NCBI GenBank assembly: GCA_024280815.1
Contig: JAJRPL010000263.1
Span: 1-5,015 of the forward strand
DNA length: 5,015 nt
Origin: Bacteroidota bacterium
GTDB lineage: Bacteria > Bacteroidota > Bacteroidia > Flavobacteriales > Flavobacteriaceae
Direction of reading: 5' to 3'
Shown: positions 1-4,678 of the stretch, piece after piece
Layout of the letters: each line of letters opens with the position of its first letter
How positions within the stretch are numbered: position 1 is the stretch's first letter
The notes under the pieces: generated by a model
Databases searched by the model: none
The model's input: only the letters and a program-made list of their open reading frames with translations
What the model was told of the DNA's origin: nothing
Position numbers and translations under genes: made by a program

Positions 1-617
1 CCGATAACACCATCACTTATCCCTAAATTTTGAGCAACATCTTTTGCTCCTTTTACTAATAATTCAGAACCAAAATACAATGCTCCACCACCAATAGCAA
101 GCCAAAGAAATATCATAGGATAAGAAGTTTCCATTAAGGCATCATCTACATCATCGATAACTTCAGATTTGTCTTTTTTAGCTTTTACAATCATCCCATA
201 AATAAATACAATCAACAAGACAAATAATATAATGCCTTCAATACGGCTTATAACAGCATCATTCCATAAAAAATAATAAAACAAAACAGAAAACACCATC
301 ATTGCTGGCCAATTCATTTTGTAAAAATTTTTATCGACCGTTAACGGAGCAATAATAGCGGTTATACCCAATACCAAAGCAATATTTGCAATATTAGAGC
401 CTATTACATTACCAAGTGCTAAATCAGGCGAACCGTTTAAAGCAGCTTGTAGACTCACTAAAAGTTCAGGTGCTGAAGTTGCAAATGATACTACAGTCAT
501 ACCAATAATTAACTTTGACAAGTTCAATTTAAAAGATAAACCTACTGAAGACCTCACTAAAAATTCACCACCAACTACTAATAATATAAAGCCAACAATA
601 ATATAAAATATACTCAT
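1..617 (-). CDS. Calcium/sodium antiporter (CaCA family), N-terminal part, cut by window edge
   Basis: Integral inner-membrane cation antiporter of the Na+/Ca2+ exchanger superfamily (YrbG-like), expected to export Ca2+ in exchange for Na+ or H+. The ATG at 615-617 gives 205 complete codons before the left edge; the C-terminal third or so is missing. The first alpha-repeat is complete: GGEFLVRSSVGL at about residues 16-27, GMTVVSFATSAPELLVS at 39-55 with the conserved acidic E51, and GNVIGSNIANIALVLG at 69-84 with N75. A second repeat begins near residue 179 (ALYFGSELLVKGAKDVA), echoing the first, as expected from the internal inverted duplication of this family. Between them are hydrophobic segments at about 104-118 and 127-145 and an acidic loop at 149-163 (DKSEVIDDVDD), the usual place of the cytosolic loop. 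The gene is divergent from the tRNA gene and has its own -7 element 14 bp upstream of the ATG. The family is certain from the motifs; the transported ion is inferred. Confidence 0.93.
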   Translation of the reverse strand, partial: MSIFYIIVGFILLVVGGEFLVRSSVGLSFKLNLSKLIIGMTVVSFATSAPELLVSLQAALNGSPDLALGNVIGSNIANIALVLGITAIIAPLTVDKNFYKMNWPAMMVFSVLFYYFLWNDAVISRIEGIILFVLLIVFIYGMIVKAKKDKSEVIDDVDDALMETSYPMIFLWLAIGGGALYFGSELLVKGAKDVAQNLGISDGVI

Positions 618-631
618 TATTAATTTTTTGG

Positions 632-639
632 CAAATATA
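632..639 (-). promoter_or_regulatory. Bacteroidota-type -7 element of the antiporter gene
   Basis: Read on the minus strand this is TATATTTG, a full match to the Bacteroidota -7 consensus TAnnTTTG. It ends 14 bases before the antiporter ATG, which implies a very short leader. I see no TTG at the expected -33 distance, so the upstream half is degenerate or absent. No Shine-Dalgarno sequence lies before the ATG, which is normal for this phylum. Confidence 0.55.
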
Positions 640-753
640 CTTTTTTAAACTAAAAGAATACTCTTAGAAATAATTATTAGATTCAGTACCAAAAACTAAA
701 AAAGCTATAAACTAAAAATTATAGAAAAACTTTTCTAGTAGCGTTAAAAGGAA

Positions 754-761
754 TATATTTG
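754..761 (+). promoter_or_regulatory. -7 element of the tRNA-Arg gene
   Basis: TATATTTG on the plus strand matches TAnnTTTG exactly and ends 13 bases before the first tRNA base, the right place for a short tRNA leader. The run TTTT at 731-734, 19 bases upstream, is at -33 spacing but lacks the G of the consensus TTTG. The ten bases TATATTTGCC also occur on the minus strand in front of the antiporter gene, so the two divergent promoters share the same core. Confidence 0.6.
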
Positions 762-774
762 CCATCCTAAAAAT

Positions 775-848
775 GGCCTCGTAGCATAACTGAATAGTGC
801 ACCACATTACGGCTGTGGAGGTTGAAGGTTTGAATCCTTCCGAGGTCA
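775..848 (+). tRNA. tRNA-Arg (anticodon ACG)
   Basis: A complete 74-base cloverleaf including the discriminator. The acceptor stem GGCCTCG (775-781) pairs with CGAGGTC (841-847), with one G-U at 2-71, and the discriminator is A848. The D stem is GCAT/GTGC (784-787 with 797-800) with a 9-base loop. The anticodon stem CCACA/TGTGG (802-806 with 814-818) is perfect, its loop is TTACGGC, and anticodon ACG is at 809-811; A34 is expected to become inosine and read CGU, CGC and CGA. The variable loop is AGGTT. The T stem GAAGG/CCTTC (824-828 with 836-840) is perfect with loop TTTGAAT. Arginine identity is supported by A20 (794), C35 and G36. CCA is not encoded. Oddity: position 19 is A (793) and position 56 is T (831), so the tertiary G19-C56 pair is replaced by A19-U56. 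G18 with U55 and A15 with U48 are kept, so the gene looks functional rather than decayed. Confidence 0.95.
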
Positions 849-868
849 CGAATAAATAGTTCGATAAG

Positions 869-899
869 AAAAAACGCCAAGCTCGCTTGAGCGTTTTTT
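869..899. terminator. Intrinsic terminator after tRNA-Arg, probably bidirectional
   Basis: The left arm AAAAAACGC-CAAG (869-881) pairs with CTTG-A-GCGTTTTTT (886-899) around the loop CTCG, with a single bulged A at 890. The GC-containing core followed by six T is a good factor-independent terminator for the tRNA transcript, starting 21 bases after the tRNA end. Because the left arm starts with six A, the minus strand also has a hairpin followed by a T run. It could therefore also stop leftward transcripts coming from the lipoprotein gene and transposase remnant. Confidence 0.85.
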
Positions 900-902
900 G
901 TT

Positions 903-1010
903 TGTACTATTTTCAAAGCGGAGCTTTGTAGGGAAAACGAAGTTAATCCTGTTAAAGTCACTACAAACCTGTATTCTATGATTCAAAAAAGAATTTTTAC
1001 TGGGAGTTGT
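903..1010 (+). other. Non-genic block between tRNA terminator and transposase remnant
   Basis: No supported gene. CAAAGC-GGA-GCTTTG at 914-928 is a perfect 6-bp hairpin with a 3-base loop, without a T run, so it is not a second terminator. One plus-strand frame stays open from 903 to a TAA at 1011-1013 (36 codons, containing NEVNPVKVTT) but has no start codon near its beginning. It could be the tail of a lost gene or simply spacer. From memory, short cassettes encoding GIY-YIG nucleases are common behind flavobacterial tRNA genes, and this could be the end of such a cassette. That is a guess, because no GIY-YIG motif remains. Confidence 0.25.
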
Positions 1011-1021
1011 TAACAATTTTA

Positions 1022-1213
1022 TTATGTTGCGTATTTCATTGTTTCTACATAAGGAGCGTTTTTTTGAACTACTGAAAAAACCCTTGCTAATAATTTATTT
1101 CTAATAACATTAATAGTACTCATTTTGTTTTTTCCGTTTGCTATTCTTTTTTTGTAATATATTTTCATTTCTTGATTATGCTGAATTGCAACTTTTGGCC
1201 ATAAGTCTAACAA
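1022..1213 (-). pseudogene. IS110-family transposase, C-terminal fragment
   Basis: Only the last 60 or so residues of an IS110/IS1111-type (Transposase_20) DNA recombinase are present. The recognisable part is AIQHNQEMKIYYKKR followed by GKNKMSTINVIRNKLLARVF and then SPYV-like NAPYVETMKYA. This is the usual end of Bacteroidota members of the family (YY..K..EGKNKM..IN.IRNKL..RVFAV). The N-terminal RuvC-like DEDD domain and the part carrying the catalytic serine are absent, so it cannot act. The only possible start is a TTG at 1211-1213, which is not convincing. The same frame stays open upstream to 1303 but there encodes unrelated sequence (next entry). IS110 elements lack terminal inverted repeats, so the element's original boundary cannot be seen. 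The family call comes from recalled motifs, not from a search. Confidence 0.7.
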
Positions 1214-1303
1214 ACTTTTATTTTTTTGATTGCTGATATCATTATTAGTATTTAGAGGTGATTTTTGAGCAAAGATTAAACTCGAAGAAAAAGAGAATAC
1301 TAA
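1214..1303 (-). pseudogene. Signal-peptide-like remnant fused in frame to the transposase fragment
   Basis: Upstream of the transposase fragment, in the same frame, the minus strand encodes LVFSFSSSLIFAQ followed by KSPLNTNNDISNQKNKS. The first part looks like the hydrophobic core and A-Q cleavage site of a Bacteroidota Sec signal peptide, and the second like the polar start of a mature exported protein. There is no ATG, GTG or TTG ahead of it: the frame is closed by TAA at 1304-1306, and the first residues (normally M-K-K) are missing. It lies immediately behind the lipoprotein stop codon. The best reading is the stump of a second exported-protein gene that followed the lipoprotein gene and was destroyed by insertion or deletion involving an IS110 element. 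A chance hydrophobic stretch is possible. Confidence 0.4.
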
Positions 1304-1830
1304 TTAGCCTCAAAATTCTTTAATTCAATCTCAATTTTTTCTTGTTTACTTAGGTTGTTTATTTTAGAATTTAAAGCTGAAAAGGCATCTAAAATATTTT
1401 GGATTTCATCTTGTACCTCTGTAGGTTTTATGGTAGGTATTGTTGCCATGTCAGCCAAACGTAATGCATTATTGTGAAGTACATTAATTCGAATACCTAT
1501 ATCAGGTTGTTTAAATCTTTCAATTTTTATAGAATCTTTTAATTGTTTTGACGTGGCAGCTAATTCTTTAGATAAATTTAAAGCCTGATTTGGAGAAATG
1601 CTATAAAATTTTTCTAAAACTTGGTCAAGTTGTTGGTATTCAGGCCAGTTTTCAATTTTGGTTTTAGCAATGGGACTTAAAGTTTCTCCAATTGCTCTAA
1701 CTTTAGTTTTATCTTCAGTTTTTAAACTATCTTTTACAATAGTAATTTTTTGAGAATTGATTTTTTCTTTTTTACACGAAAAAGTGACTAAAAGAAGTAA
1801 TAATGAATAATAAATAGTTTTATTTAACAT
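1300..1830 (-). CDS. Small lipoprotein of unknown function
   Basis: Predicted 176-residue lipoprotein. The N terminus has K4, a hydrophobic core (about 7-16) and VTFSC with the acylated cysteine at C19. KKEK follows, a very common form of lipobox in Flavobacteriaceae, so it should be cleaved by signal peptidase II and anchored in the envelope. The remainder is rich in K, E, N and I, has no cysteine and looks mostly alpha-helical: a linker to about residue 50, then WPEYQQLDQVLEKFY, SKELAATSKQLKDSI, INVLHNNALRLADMA and a final helix ILDAFSALNSKINNLSKQEK. I recall similar hypothetical lipoproteins in other flavobacteria, with the same LHN.ALRLADM core, but no known function. The ATG at 1828-1830 is supported by the signal peptide directly behind it and a -7 element 21 bp upstream. 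It is divergent from tdh, and its downstream neighbour is now a remnant, so it may be the survivor of a two-gene unit. Confidence 0.85.
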   Translation of the reverse strand: MLNKTIYYSLLLLLVTFSCKKEKINSQKITIVKDSLKTEDKTKVRAIGETLSPIAKTKIENWPEYQQLDQVLEKFYSISPNQALNLSKELAATSKQLKDSIKIERFKQPDIGIRINVLHNNALRLADMATIPTIKPTEVQDEIQNILDAFSALNSKINNLSKQEKIEIELKNFEAN

Positions 1831-1851
1831 TAGCTATAAAATCTAAAAAAA

Positions 1852-1859
1852 CAAAAGTA
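1852..1859 (-). promoter_or_regulatory. -7 element of the lipoprotein gene
   Basis: On the minus strand this reads TACTTTTG, an exact TAnnTTTG match, 21 bases before the lipoprotein ATG. A second match, TATTTTTG, lies directly upstream at 1860-1867, so two start points are possible. No TTG is seen at -33 distance from either. Confidence 0.5.
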
Positions 1860-1914
1860 CAAAAATAGCTTGTTAATTATTTAGATTTAATAAAAACTAG
1901 ATTAGATTTTTGTT

Positions 1915-1922
1915 TAAATTTG
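1915..1922 (+). promoter_or_regulatory. -7 element of tdh
   Basis: TAAATTTG on the plus strand matches TAnnTTTG and ends 21 bases before the GTG start of the threonine dehydrogenase gene. A -33 TTG is not visible at the usual spacing; the TTTTTG at 1907-1912 is too close to serve. The leader would be short and AT-rich, without a Shine-Dalgarno sequence. Confidence 0.5.
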
Positions 1923-1943
1923 CCCCAATTTTAATTAAATACT

Positions 1944-2873
1944 GTGAATAATTGTAAACTTATTATTGGAGCTTCTGGTCAAATAGGTACTGAGCTAACA
2001 GTACATTTACGTCAAATTTACGGAAATTCTTCTGTCATTGCTTCTGATATAAAAGAGAGTGAAACTTTAATGAAAAGTGGTACTTTCGAATTATTAGACG
2101 CTACTGATAAGGATGCCATCAGAAATATTATAGAAAAGTATGATATTTCTGAAGTTTATTTAATGGCAGCAATGTTGTCTGTTACTGCAGAGAAATATCC
2201 TAAAAAAGCATGGGATTTAAATATGAACTCTTTGTTGCACATATTAGAATTAGCTAAAGATGGTGTTATTAAAAAAGTGTTTTGGCCAAGTTCAATTGCT
2301 GTATTTGGCAATTCTACGCCACATGTAAATACGCCACAAAAAACAATTATGGAACCAACTACTGTTTATGGTATTAGTAAATTAGCGGGCGAACGTTGGT
2401 GTGCTTATTATAAAAGTAAGTATAATGTAGATGTTAGAAGTTTACGATACCCAGGTATTATTAGCTGGAAGACAAAACCAGGTGGGGGTACTACTGATTA
2501 TGCTGTTGAAATTTATCATAAAGCCTTGTCAGAAGGTGAATACAGTTGTTTTTTAACTGAAAACACAAGATTGCCAATGATGTATATGGATGATGCTGTA
2601 GCAGCAACAGAAAACCTGATGAATGCTGATTTACCAGACACGTATACTTCTTATAATATTGCTGCGATTAATTTCACACCTCATGAAATTGCAAAATCAA
2701 TACAGAAACATATTCCAAATTTTAAAATTAGTTATTCTCCTGATTTTAGACAGCAGATTGCTGAAAGTTGGCCAGAAAGTATTGATGATAGTCAAGCCAA
2801 AAAAGATTGGAATTGGCAACACAAATTTAGTTTAGAAGAAATGACAATCACTATGCTAAATAATTTAAAATAA
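1944..2873 (+). CDS. tdh: L-threonine 3-dehydrogenase, SDR (epimerase-like) type
   Basis: Cytosolic NAD-dependent enzyme of 309 residues that oxidises L-threonine to 2-amino-3-oxobutyrate, the first step of threonine breakdown to glycine and acetyl-CoA; the second enzyme, glycine C-acetyltransferase, is not in this window. It belongs to the extended short-chain dehydrogenase group (as in Flavobacterium frigidimaris and Cupriavidus necator), not the zinc alcohol-dehydrogenase type of E. coli. Visible are the NAD-binding GASGQIG (9-15), an acidic D35 at the end of the second strand, the catalytic serine region PSSIAVFG (115-122), and YGISK with Y142 and K146. The group-specific stretch runs from LRYPGIIS (167-174) through PGGGTTDYAVEIYHKAL (179-195) to LPMMYMDDA (210-218). 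The GTG at 1944 is the only credible start: an in-frame TAA lies at 1932-1934 and the nucleotide-binding strand begins at residue 5. Length is normal for the family. A less specific NAD-dependent epimerase is the alternative. Confidence 0.9.
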   Translation: MNNCKLIIGASGQIGTELTVHLRQIYGNSSVIASDIKESETLMKSGTFELLDATDKDAIRNIIEKYDISEVYLMAAMLSVTAEKYPKKAWDLNMNSLLHILELAKDGVIKKVFWPSSIAVFGNSTPHVNTPQKTIMEPTTVYGISKLAGERWCAYYKSKYNVDVRSLRYPGIISWKTKPGGGTTDYAVEIYHKALSEGEYSCFLTENTRLPMMYMDDAVAATENLMNADLPDTYTSYNIAAINFTPHEIAKSIQKHIPNFKISYSPDFRQQIAESWPESIDDSQAKKDWNWQHKFSLEEMTITMLNNLK

Positions 2874-2881
2874 CAGAATTG

Positions 2882-3574
2882 TTAAATTTTATCTAAAAGG
2901 GCAGTAAAAGTTTCAATAGTTTGTGCATCTTTAATGTTAAAATTTCCAATTTTTGTTCGCCTTAAGGTGGATAAATGAGCTCCAGAATTTAATGCTTTGC
3001 CAAAATCATAAGCTAAAGAGCGTATATAAGTACCTTTACTACAAGTTATTTTAAAATCAATTGATGGAAGGTCTATTTTTGTAATTTCAAATGAAGAAAT
3101 AGTGACCTTACGTGATTTTATTTCAGTAGTTTCGCCAGCTCGTGCCAATTCATACAAACGCTTTCCATCTTTTTTTATGGCTGAAAAAATGGGAGGCTTT
3201 TGATTAATTTCACCAATAAATTGTAAGGTTGTTTTTTTGATAAATTCTTTAGTTAAATGATTAATTGGGTAGGTCTTGTCAATTTCAGTTTCTAAATCGT
3301 AAGATGGTGTTGTGGCACCTAATGTGAACGTACCTGTATATTCTTTTTCTTGAGCTTGAAAGGTGTTTATCCTTTTGGTGAATTTTCCTGTGCAGATAAT
3401 TAGTAAGCCAGTAGCTAAAGGATCAAGAGTGCCTGCATGTCCAACTTTTATTTTTTTGATGCCAAAGGTTTTTCTAATCTTCCAACGTAGCTTATTTACC
3501 ACTTGAAATGAGGTCCAAGTTAAAGGTTTATCAATGAGTAATACTTGCCCGTTTTTAAAATCGTCAGCAGTCAC
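2882..3574 (-). CDS. truB: tRNA pseudouridine(55) synthase TruB
   Basis: Converts U55 of the tRNA T-loop to pseudouridine, stabilising the D-loop/T-loop elbow. It has 230 residues. Motif II GHAGTLDPLATG is at 45-56 with catalytic D51, LLIDKPLTWTSF at 12-23 is the N-terminal TruB signature, and KEYTG at 77-81 holds the conserved Tyr. QKPPIFSAIKKDGKRLYELA at 125-144 and CSKGTYIRSLAYDFG at 178-192 complete the fold. It lacks the C-terminal PUA domain of the 314-residue E. coli enzyme, as usual in Bacteroidota. It is the last gene of the ftsX-DUF3098-uppP-truB run. Its GTG start (3572-3574) shares one base with the uppP stop (TAGTG), which suggests translational coupling. The start is supported by this overlap and by the closely following conserved domain. 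Confidence 0.96.
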   Translation of the reverse strand: MTADDFKNGQVLLIDKPLTWTSFQVVNKLRWKIRKTFGIKKIKVGHAGTLDPLATGLLIICTGKFTKRINTFQAQEKEYTGTFTLGATTPSYDLETEIDKTYPINHLTKEFIKKTTLQFIGEINQKPPIFSAIKKDGKRLYELARAGETTEIKSRKVTISSFEITKIDLPSIDFKITCSKGTYIRSLAYDFGKALNSGAHLSTLRRTKIGNFNIKDAQTIETFTALLDKI

Positions 3575-4383
3575 TATACACTGAGTTTATGAAAAAAGAA
3601 ATGGATAACTAGCAAAGAAATACCTAGTATAATTCGATAGTAACCAAATATTTTAAATCCTTTTTTACTTAAATAATCTATAAAAGATTTGATAGCTATT
3701 AGAGCGACTATAAAAGCAATAACATTACCTACAATTAAAAAATTGATTTGCTCACTGCTTAATTCAAAACCAGCTTTATAATAATCGTATAATTTTTTTG
3801 CTGTAGCTCCAAACATGGTAGGTACGGCTAAGAAAAAAGAAAATTCTGCGGCTGTTTTTCTATTTATTTTTTGTGTCATACCACCAACAATACTCGCTCC
3901 ACTTCTTGAAGTTCCAGGTATCATGGCAAGACATTGAAAGAAACCTATTTTAAGTGCTGTTGCGTAACTTATTTCAGTGTGCTTGGTTGGGTTATTTTCA
4001 TCAAACACTTCATTTGATTTAAACCATTCATCTACTTTTAGTAAAATAAAGCCACCAATAATTAAAGAAATGGCTACGGTTAATGGGCTCTCTAAAAGTT
4101 CGTCAATAATATCATTTAATAGTAAACCTAAAACTACTGCAGGGATAAAGGCTACTAATAATTTGAAATAAAAATCAAAACTTTGAAAAAAACGTTTCCA
4201 GTACAAAACAACAACAGATAATATGGCACCGAGCTGGATAACAATAGTGAAAAGTTTAGTGAAGTCATCACTTGCAATTTTCATAAATGAAGATGCTATA
4301 ATCATATGACCCGTTGATGAAACAGGTAAATACTCAGTTATACCTTCAATAACTGCTAGAATTATAGCGTATAAATAGGACAT
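3574..4383 (-). CDS. uppP: Undecaprenyl-diphosphate phosphatase UppP (BacA)
   Basis: Integral inner-membrane phosphatase of 269 residues that dephosphorylates undecaprenyl diphosphate to undecaprenyl phosphate, regenerating the lipid carrier for peptidoglycan and other surface polymers; overexpression in this family gives bacitracin resistance. Both active-site signatures are intact: EGITEYLPVSSTGH at residues 13-26 (E13, E17, S22, H26) and PGTSRSG at 156-162 (R160). Hydrophobic segments span about 2-12, 42-61, 72-90, 101-116, 179-195, 212-232 and 246-264, a typical BacA topology. The ATG at 4381-4383 follows the DUF3098 stop by 6 bp, and the TAG stop overlaps the truB start by one base. A promoter-like element inside the upstream gene may add a second transcript. 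Confidence 0.97.
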   Translation of the reverse strand: MSYLYAIILAVIEGITEYLPVSSTGHMIIASSFMKIASDDFTKLFTIVIQLGAILSVVVLYWKRFFQSFDFYFKLLVAFIPAVVLGLLLNDIIDELLESPLTVAISLIIGGFILLKVDEWFKSNEVFDENNPTKHTEISYATALKIGFFQCLAMIPGTSRSGASIVGGMTQKINRKTAAEFSFFLAVPTMFGATAKKLYDYYKAGFELSSEQINFLIVGNVIAFIVALIAIKSFIDYLSKKGFKIFGYYRIILGISLLVIHFFFHKLSV

Positions 4384-4389
4384 AAATTA

Positions 4390-4659
4390 TTATTTTGGGT
4401 TGGCAAATATAGCATAAATTTCAATAGTCAAACCGATAAGAACTAGCGTTGGTGCTAAACGAATTCTTCTAAAATTATAGATGTCTTCGTTAAAAACAGT
4501 AGGGTCATCACTACCACCGCCAGACATTAAAATAAAGCCAAGGGCAATCACTATCAATCCTACAAGCATAATTAAATAATTACGTTTTTCGAATAAGAAT
4601 TCATTAGTGTGTTTTTCTACTTTGCTAGTAGATGAGTTAGATTTTTTTTGTTTTTTCAT
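4390..4659 (-). CDS. DUF3098 family membrane protein
   Basis: Small inner-membrane protein of 89 residues with no known biochemical role. A lysine- and serine-rich cytosolic tail (1-20) is followed by FEKRNYLIMLVGLIVIALGFILMSGG, giving TM1 at about 28-46. A polar loop SDDPTVFNEDIYNFRRIRLAP (50-70) carries the family's most conserved residues (FN.D.Y.FRRIRLAP), and TM2 lies at about 69-86. The short K-terminated end suggests both termini are cytosolic. It sits between ftsX (19 bp upstream) and uppP (6 bp downstream), an arrangement I recall as common in Bacteroidota. That suggests, but does not prove, a job in cell division or envelope synthesis. The family call rests on recalled similarity to DUF3098. 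Confidence 0.88.
   Translation of the reverse strand: MKKQKKSNSSTSKVEKHTNEFLFEKRNYLIMLVGLIVIALGFILMSGGGSDDPTVFNEDIYNFRRIRLAPTLVLIGLTIEIYAIFANPK
4404..4432 (-). promoter_or_regulatory. Possible internal promoter for uppP-truB within the DUF3098 gene
   Basis: On the minus strand TTTG (4429-4432) and TATATTTG (4404-4411) are separated by 17 bases, fitting the Flavobacterium consensus TTG-N17-23-TAnnTTTG. The -7 element ends 20 bases before the uppP ATG, similar to the other promoters in this window. It overlaps the codons for AIFAN at the end of the DUF3098 protein, so the match could simply follow from coding constraint. It is the only candidate here with both halves present. Confidence 0.35.
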
Positions 4660-4678
4660 AAGTAGAATAGTTTTTTGT

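Noticed and set aside
705..724. AT-only dyad CTATAA-N8-TTATAG between the antiporter and tRNA promoters
   Set aside because: Six base pairs in a sequence this AT-rich are expected by chance, and the position fits neither a terminator nor a known operator.
775..848. The tRNA as a pseudogene because of the missing D-loop GG
   Set aside because: All four stems are intact, the change at 19 is matched at 56, and promoter and terminator are present.
767..961. Minus-strand open frame of 64 codons covering the tRNA gene
   Set aside because: It is antisense to the complete tRNA-Arg and its terminator, with no family resemblance; it is an artefact of the tRNA sequence.
2623..2835. Plus-strand open frame of 70 codons inside tdh
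   Set aside because: It is an out-of-frame shadow of the conserved dehydrogenase and its composition (I/L/K-rich) is typical of a shifted AT-rich gene.
3977..4171. Plus-strand open frame of 64 codons opposite uppP
   Set aside because: It is antisense to a well-conserved part of UppP, with no recognisable protein features.
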